DNA from: Sedimenticola sp.
Lineage (GTDB): Bacteria > Pseudomonadota > Gammaproteobacteria > Chromatiales > Chromatiaceae
Direction: 5' to 3'
Assembly: GCA_026994195.1 (NCBI GenBank)
Contig: JALWRH010000037.1
Coordinates: 1-64,000 of the forward strand
Length of the DNA stretch: 64,000 bases
Under the pieces are notes generated by a model. It saw only the letters and a program-made list of their open reading frames with translations. It was not told where the DNA came from and made no database searches. Positions 23,316 through 32,811 of this stretch are shown here, in pieces. Both the position numbers and the translations under genes were made by a program. Every line of letters begins with the position of its first letter. Positions within the stretch are counted from its first letter, which is position 1.

Positions 23316-24101
23316 ATGAATCCCGCTTTATGGATTGCAAAAACCGGCCTGGAGGCGCAACAGACCCGCATGGCCAACATTTCCAATAACCTGGCCAATG
23401 CGTCCACGACCGGATTCAAGCGCTCGCGGGCTGTGTTCTCGGATCTGCTGTACCAGAACCTGTCTCAGGTCGGGGCCCAGTCGTCTCAGGATACCCAGCT
23501 GCCTTCCGGCCTGAATCTCGGCACAGGGGTTCGTACGGTGGCCACGGAAAAACTGTTCACCCAGGGGAACATCGAGCAGACCGGCAATGCCCTGGATGTG
23601 GCCATACAGGGCCGGGGTTTCCTCCAGGTGCTGATGCCCGATGGTTCCCTGGCCTACAGCCGTGACGGCACCATGCAGATGGATTCCCAGGGGCAGCTGG
23701 TTACCTCCATGGGTTATCTGATCCAGCCGGGCATCACCATTCCGGAGAATGCCCAGAGCATCACTATTGGTACCGATGGCACGGTATCCGTGGTAACGGC
23801 CGGGACAGCCACGCCCACCCAGGTGGGAAATCTCCAGCTTGCAGATTTCATCAACCCATCCGGTTTGCAGGCGGTGGGTGACAACCTGTTCATCGAATCC
23901 GCCTCCAGCGGCTCTCCCCAGACAGGTACGCCCGGGCTCAATGGGCTGGGTACTTTCATCCAGGGCTCTCTGGAAGGCTCCAATGTCAACACCGTGGAGG
24001 AACTGGTCAACATGATCGAGACCCAAAGAGCGTATGAGATGAATTCCAAGGCCATATCCACGGCGGATCAGATGCTGCAGTACGTGAACAACAATCTGTA
24101 G
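23316..24101 (+). CDS. flgG: flagellar distal rod protein FlgG
   Basis: 261 aa; [41 protein letters not shown]. Confidence 0.98.
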   Translation: MNPALWIAKTGLEAQQTRMANISNNLANASTTGFKRSRAVFSDLLYQNLSQVGAQSSQDTQLPSGLNLGTGVRTVATEKLFTQGNIEQTGNALDVAIQGRGFLQVLMPDGSLAYSRDGTMQMDSQGQLVTSMGYLIQPGITIPENAQSITIGTDGTVSVVTAGTATPTQVGNLQLADFINPSGLQAVGDNLFIESASSGSPQTGTPGLNGLGTFIQGSLEGSNVNTVEELVNMIETQRAYEMNSKAISTADQMLQYVNNNL

Positions 24102-24115
24102 GGAGTGAATGGATC

Positions 24116-24790
24116 ATGATCATCATGCAAGGTCGGGTTGTTTTCCTGGTGGGCTTGGCACTGTTGGCCAGTATTCTGACGGGTTGCGCCACGCCAAAGG
24201 GAGAAGATCCCAAGTATCTCGCCAGTCAGCCAGTGTACGTGGAGCCGCCCCAACAGAGCACCGGCGCCATCTACCAGACGGCCAGCGCCCTGTCGCTGTT
24301 CGAAGATATCAAGGCAAGGCGCGTGGGCGATATTCTGACCATCGTGCTGAATGAGAACACCAATGCGGAAAAAAAAGCGGATACCACCTTGGACAAATCT
24401 TCGGAAAGCGGCATCGGTGTGCCCAAGTTGTTTGGTCAGACCGTGCCAGAACTGGAGAACAGCCTGAGCGCCGGACACAAGTTTGAGACTACGGGCGACA
24501 GCAAGCAGAGCAACAAACTGGAAGGCAGTATCACGGTTACCGTGGCCAAAGTTTTGAGCAATGGCAATCTGGTGGTGCAGGGGGAAAAGTGGATCACCAT
24601 CAACCATGGTGAGGAATTCATTCGCATCCGGGGCATTGTACGGCCCCTGGATATCGGCCCGGACAACAGCATCTCTTCGACCAAAGTCGCGGACGCCCAG
24701 ATTCTCTACAGTGGCAAAGGAACCATGGCGCGCGCCAACAAGCCTGGCTGGCTCACGGATTTCTTCCTGAGTCCCCTTATGCCTTTCTAG
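24116..24790 (+). CDS. flgH: flagellar L-ring lipoprotein FlgH
   Basis: Lipobox [38 protein letters not shown]. Confidence 0.97.
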   Translation: MIIMQGRVVFLVGLALLASILTGCATPKGEDPKYLASQPVYVEPPQQSTGAIYQTASALSLFEDIKARRVGDILTIVLNENTNAEKKADTTLDKSSESGIGVPKLFGQTVPELENSLSAGHKFETTGDSKQSNKLEGSITVTVAKVLSNGNLVVQGEKWITINHGEEFIRIRGIVRPLDIGPDNSISSTKVADAQILYSGKGTMARANKPGWLTDFFLSPLMPF

Positions 24791-24804
24791 GCAGGAACAG
24801 AGCA

Positions 24805-25920
24805 ATGAAAAACTGGAGAACAGGAATTGTGTTTTTTGCCCTGGCACTGGGAGTGCTGGCATCACCTTTGCGGGCGGAAAGAATCAAGGATCTCACTTCT
24901 ATCGCCGGAGTGCGGGAGAATCAGCTGGTAGGTTATGGCCTGGTAGTGGGGCTGGATGGAACCGGGGACAAAACCAGTCAGACCCAGTTCACGGCGCAGA
25001 GTCTCAAGAGCATGCTGGCCCAACTGGGTGTGGTCGTCCCGCCGGGCGTCAACCCCAAGCCCAAGAACGTGGCAGCGGTCATGATCAGCACCAGTCTGCC
25101 ACCCTTTGCCAAGCCGGGTCAGGCTATTGACGTAACCGTTTCCTCACTGGGGAATGCCAAGAGCCTCCGGGGAGGTACGCTGCTGATGGCGCCCCTGAAA
25201 GGCGCGGATGGAAAAGTCTATGCCATTGCCCAGGGCAACCTGGTCGTGGGCGGCCTGGGTGTGGAAGGCAGTGATGGCTCCAAAGTCACGGTCAATATTC
25301 CCAGTGTGGGCCGCATACCCAATGGCGCGACTGTGGAACGCACCGTTCCCAGTCCCTTTGCCAGCGCCGACCATCTGGTTCTCAACCTGCATGACGCTGA
25401 TTTCACTACTGCTCATCGAATCGTCAAGGCCATCAACGCCATGATAGGTGAAGGCACGGCCAAAGCTCTGGATGGTGGTTCCGTCGAGGTGCGGGCGCCC
25501 AGAGATGCCGGACAGAAAGTGGGCTTTGTTTCCATACTGGAGAATATCGTCTTGGAGCCGGGTGAGGCTCCAGCCCGGGTGGTCGTCAATTCCCGGACCG
25601 GTACCGTGGTGATCGGCAGCCATGTACGTGTCATGCCGGCAGCGGTCGCTCATGGCTCGCTTATCGTGACCATATCTGAGGATACATCTGTCAGCCAGCC
25701 AGGGCCTTTTGCCAAACGGGGCAAAACGGAGGTTGTCACCCAGTCCAGTGTGCAGGTCAACCAGGAGAATGCCCGGATGTTCCTGTTCAAGCCTGGAGTC
25801 AAGCTCAACGATATAGTGGAAGCAGTGAACCGGGTGGGTGCGGCGCCTGGAGACCTGGTGGCAATTCTGGAGGCTCTAAAGGAAGCAGGCGCCCTGCGGG
25901 CGGAACTGATTGTCATCTGA
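24805..25920 (+). CDS. flgI: flagellar P-ring protein FlgI
   Basis: 371 aa; [38 protein letters not shown]. Confidence 0.98.
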   Translation: MKNWRTGIVFFALALGVLASPLRAERIKDLTSIAGVRENQLVGYGLVVGLDGTGDKTSQTQFTAQSLKSMLAQLGVVVPPGVNPKPKNVAAVMISTSLPPFAKPGQAIDVTVSSLGNAKSLRGGTLLMAPLKGADGKVYAIAQGNLVVGGLGVEGSDGSKVTVNIPSVGRIPNGATVERTVPSPFASADHLVLNLHDADFTTAHRIVKAINAMIGEGTAKALDGGSVEVRAPRDAGQKVGFVSILENIVLEPGEAPARVVVNSRTGTVVIGSHVRVMPAAVAHGSLIVTISEDTSVSQPGPFAKRGKTEVVTQSSVQVNQENARMFLFKPGVKLNDIVEAVNRVGAAPGDLVAILEALKEAGALRAELIVI

Positions 25921-25932
25921 GGATTGATGTAG

Positions 25933-26853
25933 ATGAATACGGAATTGCACAACGCAGGCATCTATACCAGCTTCAATGGTCTGGCAGAACTTAAGAGCAG
26001 TGCCCATGAGCAATCTCCCCAGGCACGCAAAGAGGTGGCCCGCCAGTTCGAAGCCCTGTTCATCCAGATCATGCTCAAATCCATGCGCGATGCCTCGGCT
26101 CCCGGCAGTGATGGAGGCAGCGACCAGCTCCGGTTTTACCAGGAAATGTTCGATCAGCAGATTGCTCTGGATCTGGCCAGGAACAAGAGTATGGGGCTGG
26201 CTGAAAGCTTTGAACGCCACCTTGAGCCCGCTGGGAGCGCCAGTACCCAGGTTTCATTGGGAATGCCGGATCGCAAAGCTTTTACTGTGAGCCATGAAAA
26301 ACCCCAGTTCCTGGAGCCTCAGGCAACAGAGAAAAATACAGACTCCCCAACAGATGCCCGCTGGGTACCTGCCACACCTGAAGAATTCGTCCAGCGCCTG
26401 TGGCCGGCAGCCAGAGAAGTGGCCCAAGACCTGGGACTGGAGCCTGATGTGCTGGTTGCGCAGGCTGCCCTGGAAACAGGCTGGGGAAAGAACCTGCCCA
26501 CGGATGATAATGGCAGCAGCATGAACCTGTTCGGTATCAAGGCGGATGCCCGGTGGCAGGGGAAGCGCGTGGGTGTATCCACTTTGGAGTACAGGGAAGG
26601 CCGCATGGTCAAAGAACGTGCGGATTTCAGATCCTACGCATCACCGGAAGAGAGCCTGGGGGACTATGCCCGGTTTTTGAAAGACAACCCACGCTATGAA
26701 AGGGCCCTGGAGAATACCGGGGACTCCCATCGCTATCTCGAAGAGCTGCAGAAAGCGGGTTATGCCACCGACCCTGACTATGCCAGAAAGATCAAGTCCA
26801 TCATGGACAGTGAAAGGTTTATGGGAATTGTAGGACAGTTGAAGACGGGTTGA
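25933..26853 (+). CDS. flgJ: bifunctional rod-cap / peptidoglycan hydrolase FlgJ
   Basis: 306 aa; rod-binding N-terminus (QFEALFIQIMLKSMRDA) plus glucosaminidase-like domain (AQAALETGWGKNLP). Confidence 0.96.
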   Translation: MNTELHNAGIYTSFNGLAELKSSAHEQSPQARKEVARQFEALFIQIMLKSMRDASAPGSDGGSDQLRFYQEMFDQQIALDLARNKSMGLAESFERHLEPAGSASTQVSLGMPDRKAFTVSHEKPQFLEPQATEKNTDSPTDARWVPATPEEFVQRLWPAAREVAQDLGLEPDVLVAQAALETGWGKNLPTDDNGSSMNLFGIKADARWQGKRVGVSTLEYREGRMVKERADFRSYASPEESLGDYARFLKDNPRYERALENTGDSHRYLEELQKAGYATDPDYARKIKSIMDSERFMGIVGQLKTG

Positions 26854-26879
26854 GCAGCCTTCGGGCCCAAGCTGCAATC

Positions 26880-26930
26880 CTGCTTCTGTGGATGAAAAGT
26901 CCATAGAGGGACTTCTTCAATATCCTGTTA
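26880..26930 (+). repeat. Degenerate right-end remnant of the 167-bp TIR element (copy C)
   Basis: GCTTCTGTGGATGAAAAGTCCATAGAGGGACTTCTTCAATATCCTGTTA aligns to the right end of copies A/B; abuts copy A and shares its terminal TA. Confidence 0.7.
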
Positions 26931-27095
26931 ACAGGCTATTGAAAAACACCGTTTTTCGACAGCCTGTGTGTGGCACAAGGATGTGCCACCATTTTTGATG
27001 GCTGTAAGCCATTGAAAATGAAGGAAGCGGGAAACCGCGTTTTCCGCTTCCGTGGTTGAAAAAGTCCATGGAGGGACTTTTTCAATATCCTGTTA
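26929..27095 (+). repeat. 167-bp MITE-like TIR element, copy A
   Basis: Termini TAACAGGCTATTGAAAAA ... TTTTTCAATATCCTGTTA (18-bp TIR, 1 mismatch); about 93% identical over full length to 60458-60624. Confidence 0.85.
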
Positions 27096-27119
27096 AGTTG
27101 TCATTCATCGTGCCGATAA
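27093..27119 (+). promoter_or_regulatory. sigma28 promoter for flgKL
   Basis: TTAAGTTG-N11-GCCGATAA; -10 identical to consensus; first three -35 bases lie inside the right TIR of copy A. Confidence 0.75.
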
Positions 27120-27233
27120 GGCTGATGGAGGCGAACGCCCGGCGGGAAGCCAGTACCAGTATCAGGGAAACTCTGGTTCGTTTTGATCATCAGGGTTTCC
27201 TTGGAAGCCCAAAGACCTGTTTGGAGACAGAAA

Positions 27234-29207
27234 ATGCCCAGTGGAAGCAGCCTGCTAGGAATCGGAATATCCGCATTGCAGGCATATCGACGTTCGTTGA
27301 ATACGATCGGTCACAACATAGCCAATGCCAGTACACCGGGGTACAGCCGGCAGCGGGTCAATCTGACCTCCGCGCCGCCCCAGTTTTCCGGTTATGGCTA
27401 TGTGGGCACGGGCGTACGCACAGGTTCTGTGCAGCGCTCCTATGATGCATTTATCGGGGCGCAGGTACAGGCTTATACATCCTCCACCAGGGAATTTTCT
27501 GTTCTACACCAGTATGCTGCGCAGATCGACAATGTGCTGGCAGATCCGGATGCGGGCTTGAGTACCGCCATGCAGCGTTTCCATGGCGCCCTGCAGGATC
27601 TTGTGAACGATCCGGGGTCCATGGCGGCGCGAGAGGTGCTGGTCAGCGAAGGCCAGGGACTGGTGGACAGGTTCCACAGCCTGGGAAGCTGGCTGGATGA
27701 CATGGAAACCCAGGTCAATGGTGAACTTCAGTCCAGTGTCACCAACATCAACAGCTTGTCCGCAAGCATCGCTGATCTCAACGAGAAGATCGTACTGGCC
27801 TATGGCGCAGGCGCCGGGCAACCGCCCAACGATCTACTGGATCAGAGGGATATGCTGGTTCAGGAACTTTCTCAGGAAGTGAGTGTTACCACGCTGGAAC
27901 AGGACGATGGCGCGCTCAATGTCATGATCGGTACGGGACAGGCCCTGGTAGTAGGCAATACCAGCAACGATCTTGTCACCTACAAAGGGCCGGGCGTGCA
28001 GGCGCCCCAGATGATTGCTCTGCGCATAGGCGCCAATGGCAATGTTCCAATCACTGAACAGTTGTCCGGAGGGCGTATTGGCGGATTGCTGGGCTTTCGT
28101 GAAAGGGTGCTGGAGCCGGCTGCCAACGAACTGGGAAAAACCGCCATAGGCATGGCCCGGTTCTTCAATGAGCAGCACGAGAAAGGGGTGGACATCAACG
28201 GTCAGCTTGGCAGGCCCTTTTTCGGTTTTCCTGAACCCCAGTGGGACAGCTATCCCGGCGTTACCAGCACCCTGTCGCTCTCCTGGAACGATGTGGGCCA
28301 GGTGACGGGGGCGGATTACAAACTGCAGTTCAATGGCGGCACATGGAATATGACCCGCACCGATACCGGGGAAACCGTGGCCATGACCGGCTCCGGTACG
28401 GCCGCAGATCCCTTCGTTGCTGATGGATTAAGCATAGTTGTAGATCCGGCGGCGGTTGCCGGTGACAGCTTCCTCCTGCAACCGACCCGGCAGGGCGCTG
28501 CATCATTGCAGGGTCTGATTGATGATCCTGCCCTGGTGAGCGCGGCTTCCCCGGTACTGACCACAGAGGCCAGCACGAATACCGGCAGTGGCAGGATCAG
28601 CGTGCCGGAGATTACCGACATCAGCAACCCCGCTTTTCAGTCGGTACCCGGGAGTCTGACGCCACCGTTGATGATCCGTTTTACCAGTGCCACCACATAT
28701 GAGATCTATGACAACAGCAACCCGTCTTCCCCGGCCCTGCTGGAGTCAGTCAGCGGATATGATCCGGCGACGGGAGCGGACGTGTTTCCTACTCCGGGGG
28801 GGCTGGACTATGGATACCAGGTGCATCTCACCGGCGATCCGGCGGCAGGAGATGAATTCAGTATCGCCTATAACGGAAGCGGAGATGGTGACAACCGGAA
28901 TGCCGTGGCCCTGGGCCAGGTACTCACCGGAAAAATCCTGGGGAATGGCACCCAAAGCCTCTCGGATGTGTATAACGGCCTGGTTTCCGATGTGGGAACC
29001 ACGACCCGGCAGGCGAACCTGGCTGAGCGGTCCCATGAACAACTGCTGCAGCGTTCACTGGATGCCCGGGATTCGGTATCAGGCGTCAATCTCGATGAAG
29101 AGGCTGCCAATCTGGTACGTTTCCAGCAGGCTTATCAGGCCGCGGCTCAGGTGGTGGCGACCGCCAATGAGATGTTCGATACATTGCTCGGCGCAGTGAG
29201 GAGATAA
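27234..29207 (+). CDS. flgK: flagellar hook-filament junction protein FlgK
   Basis: Start at ATG 27234: MPSGSSLLGIGISALQAYRRSLNTIGHNIANASTPGYSRQRV; C-terminal FQQAYQAAAQVVATANEMFDTLLGAVR. Confidence 0.97.
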   Translation: MPSGSSLLGIGISALQAYRRSLNTIGHNIANASTPGYSRQRVNLTSAPPQFSGYGYVGTGVRTGSVQRSYDAFIGAQVQAYTSSTREFSVLHQYAAQIDNVLADPDAGLSTAMQRFHGALQDLVNDPGSMAAREVLVSEGQGLVDRFHSLGSWLDDMETQVNGELQSSVTNINSLSASIADLNEKIVLAYGAGAGQPPNDLLDQRDMLVQELSQEVSVTTLEQDDGALNVMIGTGQALVVGNTSNDLVTYKGPGVQAPQMIALRIGANGNVPITEQLSGGRIGGLLGFRERVLEPAANELGKTAIGMARFFNEQHEKGVDINGQLGRPFFGFPEPQWDSYPGVTSTLSLSWNDVGQVTGADYKLQFNGGTWNMTRTDTGETVAMTGSGTAADPFVADGLSIVVDPAAVAGDSFLLQPTRQGAASLQGLIDDPALVSAASPVLTTEASTNTGSGRISVPEITDISNPAFQSVPGSLTPPLMIRFTSATTYEIYDNSNPSSPALLESVSGYDPATGADVFPTPGGLDYGYQVHLTGDPAAGDEFSIAYNGSGDGDNRNAVALGQVLTGKILGNGTQSLSDVYNGLVSDVGTTTRQANLAERSHEQLLQRSLDARDSVSGVNLDEEAANLVRFQQAYQAAAQVVATANEMFDTLLGAVRR

Positions 29208-29212
29208 CCGTC

Positions 29213-30118
29213 ATGCGTATTTCAACGGCTCAGTGGTACCGTCAAGGTGTGGATTCCATGTTGCGCAACCAGAGCAACCTGTCGAAAACCCAGTTGCAGC
29301 TGGCCTCAGGGCAGCGCCTGCTTTCCCCTGCGGATGATCCGTCCGCAGCGACTCGCGCCCTGGAACTGGACAGCATGCTGGCCACTGTGGATCAGTACCA
29401 GCGGAATGCAGACATGGCGGAGTCCCGACTGCGCCGGGAAGAGGATGTGCTCGATGGCACAGGGAATATCCTGCAACGTGTGCGTGAACTGGCGGTACGC
29501 GCTACTAACGGTACTCTGAGCGCCGGGGACCGTCAGGCTATTGCCGAAGAGGTCCGGCAACACCTGGATGGGCTGCTGGCCCTGGGCAATGCTACCGATA
29601 CCAATGGCGAGTACATTTTTGGCGGTTATCGCACGGATACGCCGCCCATTGCCGACAATGGCAGTGGCAACTACACCTATCAGGGTGACCAGGGACAGCG
29701 GTTGCTGCAGATCGGCAGCTCCCGTCAGGTCGCCAGCAATGACCCCGGAGACCAGGTTTTCATGGGAATCGATGATGGCGCGGGGGGCAGCAGCAATACA
29801 TTTGCGATACTTCATGATTTCGTTACTGATCTGGAAGCCAATACACCTTCAGGAACCACTCTGACGGCCCTGGACAATGCTCTGGACAAGGTTCAGGCTG
29901 TGCGGACCCGGTTGGGAGGTCGTATGAATGCCATCGACAATCAGCGGGGAATCAATGAATCTTTCAGCCTGGTCATGGAGCAGAACCGTTCCGATCTCAA
30001 AGATCTGGACTATGCCGAGGCAGTCAGCCGTCTGCAGCAGCAACAATTGATGCTGCAGGCTTCCCAGCAGAGTTTTATGAAGGTGGAAGGCCTGTCCCTG
30101 TTCAATTATCTGCGATAG
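29213..30118 (+). CDS. flgL: flagellar hook-filament junction protein FlgL
   Basis: 301 aa; MRISTAQWYRQGVDSMLRNQSNLSKTQLQLASGQRLLSPADDPSAATRALEL. Confidence 0.97.
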   Translation: MRISTAQWYRQGVDSMLRNQSNLSKTQLQLASGQRLLSPADDPSAATRALELDSMLATVDQYQRNADMAESRLRREEDVLDGTGNILQRVRELAVRATNGTLSAGDRQAIAEEVRQHLDGLLALGNATDTNGEYIFGGYRTDTPPIADNGSGNYTYQGDQGQRLLQIGSSRQVASNDPGDQVFMGIDDGAGGSSNTFAILHDFVTDLEANTPSGTTLTALDNALDKVQAVRTRLGGRMNAIDNQRGINESFSLVMEQNRSDLKDLDYAEAVSRLQQQQLMLQASQQSFMKVEGLSLFNYLR

Positions 30119-30231
30119 CCAGAGAGTTTTGCTTCACCAGCCCCTCCCATGAACCGGTTGGCATCGTGCTGCCAGCCTTTCTGCTTGCAGGGTTGCATCA
30201 AGCCGGGGCAGCAAGACCTATAAATACACTT

Positions 30232-30258
30232 TTAAGTTTTTCTCCCTCCGGTCGATGA
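30232..30258 (+). promoter_or_regulatory. sigma28 promoter for flagellin 1
   Basis: TTAAGTTT-N11-GTCGATGA. Confidence 0.72.
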
Positions 30259-30360
30259 GATGTATGGAAGCGGTAATTATCTAGGCAGCAAATAGATATG
30301 TCCGCTAAAGACAAACCGGCAACCGGATCTCCGGTTGTGTAATCTTGGGAGATTACGACC

Positions 30361-31209
30361 ATGCCAATGGTAATCAACACGAATGTCATGTCGCTGAATG
30401 CTCAGCGCAATGTCAACAAGACCAACAGCCAGCTGGCCACGGCCATGCAGCGCCTGTCCTCCGGATTGCGCGTCAACAGCGCCAAGGATGATGCAGCCGG
30501 CCTCTATACCATCAACCGCATGACTGCGGATATCAAGGGTCTGAACCAGGCTTCCCGCAATGCCGCTGACGGCATTTCCCTGGCTCAGACGGCCGAGGCA
30601 GCTCTCGGTCAGATCGGCGACAACCTGCAGCGTATCCGGGAACTGGCGGTGCAGTCCGCCAACGGTACTGTGGAGGACCGCACCGGTATGCAGGCTGAGG
30701 TGGATCAGCTGAATGCTGAAATCACGCGTATCGTGGACAATGTCAAGTTCAATGGTGTTTCCCTGCTGGATGGCAGCACGGCTTCCATCACTTTTCAGGT
30801 GGGTCAGGATGCGGGTGAAACCATCAGCGTCAGCCTCACCGATATGACTGGCTTGCAAGGCTATGACACCGGAGGTGGTGGTGCTACCGACGGATTCGAT
30901 ATCAGCACCCAGGCTGCGGCCCAGGCGGTGTTGGACAGCGCGGATCCCAGCAGCGTGGATGCGGATATCGATGCCATATCCAGTGCCAGAGCCACCTTTG
31001 GCGCCGTACAGAATCGCTTCGATGCGGTAATCAACAGTATCGGCAGCTACACCGAGAATCTGTCTGCATCCCGCAGCCGTATTCAGGATGCGGATTTTGC
31101 GGCTGAAACCGCAAACCTCACCAAGGTTCAGATTCTGCAACAGGCAGGCACCGCCATGCTTTCTCAGGCGAATGCAGCGCCGCAGAACGTACTTTCTCTC
31201 CTGCGTTAA
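30361..31209 (+). CDS. fliC: flagellin (paralog 1)
   Basis: 282 aa; [49 protein letters not shown]-terminal [22 protein letters not shown]. Confidence 0.98.
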   Translation: MPMVINTNVMSLNAQRNVNKTNSQLATAMQRLSSGLRVNSAKDDAAGLYTINRMTADIKGLNQASRNAADGISLAQTAEAALGQIGDNLQRIRELAVQSANGTVEDRTGMQAEVDQLNAEITRIVDNVKFNGVSLLDGSTASITFQVGQDAGETISVSLTDMTGLQGYDTGGGGATDGFDISTQAAAQAVLDSADPSSVDADIDAISSARATFGAVQNRFDAVINSIGSYTENLSASRSRIQDADFAAETANLTKVQILQQAGTAMLSQANAAPQNVLSLLR

Positions 31210-31227
31210 TCTGGTGATATCCCCCTT

Positions 31228-31255
31228 GGGGGCTCAAAAGAGCCCCCTTTTTTTT
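31228..31255 (+). terminator. Rho-independent terminator after flagellin 1
   Basis: GGGGGCTC-AAAA-GAGCCCCC followed by TTTTTTTT. Confidence 0.92.
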
Positions 31256-31346
31256 CGTCCCTTGCCAAATCTTTCTCTGGGTAATACTCCATACCCTGGT
31301 TTGGTCATCCTCAGAATGAATCACCACTTCTTCATTCAAAGATCCC

Positions 31347-31373
31347 TTAAGTTTTCCCAATGTCTGACGATGA
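31347..31373 (+). promoter_or_regulatory. sigma28 promoter for flagellin 2
   Basis: TTAAGTTT-N11-GACGATGA. Confidence 0.68.
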
Positions 31374-31477
31374 GATAACTGGAAGCGGTAATTATCTGAG
31401 TAACAGAGATATGTCCGCTAAAGACAAATTGACACAGGCGGCTGGTTCTGCCTGTGCAACATTAGGAGACTACGACC

Positions 31478-32311
31478 ATGGCAATGGTAATAAACACCAA
31501 CATCATGTCGCTGAATGCACAGCGGAATGTCAACAAGACCAACTCCCAGCTGGCTACTGCCATGCAGCGCCTGTCCTCGGGTCTGCGTGTGAACAGCGCC
31601 AAGGATGATGCAGCCGGCCTCTATACCATCAACCGCATGACTGCGGACATCAAGGGCCTGAATCAGGCTTCCCGCAATGCCGCTGACGGCATTTCTCTGG
31701 CTCAGACGGCCGAGGCGGCTCTCGGTCAGATTGGCGATAACCTGCAGCGCATACGTGAGCTGGCCGTACAGTCTGCCAACGGTACTGTCGAGGACCGTAC
31801 CGGCATGCAGGCTGAGGTCGATCAGCTTACTGCGGAAATCTATCGTGTTGTGGGCAGCTCCAAGTTCAACAATGTCCAGCTTCTCGATGGGACCTCTGGT
31901 GCCATCACTTTCCAGGTTGGCCAGGACAACGGAGAAACCATTTCCGTGGCTCAGGGCAATATGACGACGCTCAATTCCTATGGCGCAGCGGCCAATACTG
32001 TCGATATCAGTACACAGGCGAATGCCCAGGCAGTGCTTGCCAGTGGTGCTGGCGGTATCGATGCGGATATTGATGCGGTTTCCAGCGCCCGAGCCACTTA
32101 TGGTGCCGTTCAGAACCGTTTTGAGGCGGTTATCAGCAGCATTCAGAGCTATACCGAAAACCTGTCGGCTTCCCGTAGCCGGATTCAGGATGCGGACTTT
32201 GCGGCTGAGACAGCCAATCTGACCAAAGTCCAGATTCTGCAACAGGCTGGAACAGCCATGCTCTCCCAGGCGAATGCGGCGCCGCAAAACGTCCTTTCAC
32301 TGCTGCGTTAA
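31478..32311 (+). CDS. fliC: flagellin (paralog 2)
   Basis: 277 aa; N- and C-terminal D0/D1 regions nearly identical to paralog 1; [37 protein letters not shown]. Confidence 0.98.
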   Translation: MAMVINTNIMSLNAQRNVNKTNSQLATAMQRLSSGLRVNSAKDDAAGLYTINRMTADIKGLNQASRNAADGISLAQTAEAALGQIGDNLQRIRELAVQSANGTVEDRTGMQAEVDQLTAEIYRVVGSSKFNNVQLLDGTSGAITFQVGQDNGETISVAQGNMTTLNSYGAAANTVDISTQANAQAVLASGAGGIDADIDAVSSARATYGAVQNRFEAVISSIQSYTENLSASRSRIQDADFAAETANLTKVQILQQAGTAMLSQANAAPQNVLSLLR

Positions 32312-32323
32312 CGCGCAGTATGG

Positions 32324-32363
32324 CTGGCGTCCTGACCGGCAGCAAGCAAGGTCAGGACGCCAG
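32324..32363 (+). other. Long perfect hairpin between flagellin 2 and flaG
   Basis: CTGGCGTCCTGACC-N12-GGTCAGGACGCCAG, 14-bp perfect stem, no U-tract. Confidence 0.85.
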
Positions 32364-32383
32364 GGACAGCAAAGGAGCGGATC

Positions 32384-32758
32384 ATGGCCAATAAAATCGA
32401 TTCCAATGTGATTCCCCTGCTGAGAACGGTGGTTTCCGCGGAGCTTGTGGCTCCCAGGGATCTGCCAGGAGCGGATAAAGGCCAGGAATTGCCGGTTGGC
32501 GGTAAATCCATGCCGCAGGAAGGAGATAATTTGTCCAGGGAAATGGTGATATCGGCGGTAGACAATCTGAACAACTATGTTCAGACCATACGCCGGGAAC
32601 TGCAGTTCAGTGTCGATGAAAACAGTGGCCGGACGGTCATCAAGGTACTGGATGCTGAAACCAAAGAGGTCATCCGCCAGATACCAGCGGAAGAAGTGAT
32701 ATCCCTGTCAAGAACCCTGGGAAGGAAGGACAGCCTGATCTTTTCAGAGAAAACCTGA
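32384..32758 (+). CDS. flaG: FlaG family protein
   Basis: 124 aa; C-terminal VDNLNNYVQTIRRELQFSVDENSGRTVIKVLDAETKEVIRQIPAEEV. Confidence 0.93.
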   Translation: MANKIDSNVIPLLRTVVSAELVAPRDLPGADKGQELPVGGKSMPQEGDNLSREMVISAVDNLNNYVQTIRRELQFSVDENSGRTVIKVLDAETKEVIRQIPAEEVISLSRTLGRKDSLIFSEKT

Positions 32759-32760
32759 AT

Positions 32761-32776
32761 TGGCATGGCGATTGCT
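32761..32776 (+). promoter_or_regulatory. sigma54 promoter for fliDST
   Basis: TGGCATGGCGATTGCT; strong match to TGGCAYG-N4-TTGCW. Confidence 0.75.
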
Positions 32777-32811
32777 AATTGCATGTGTAAGAACCCTGTA
32801 GCGAGGAAACC

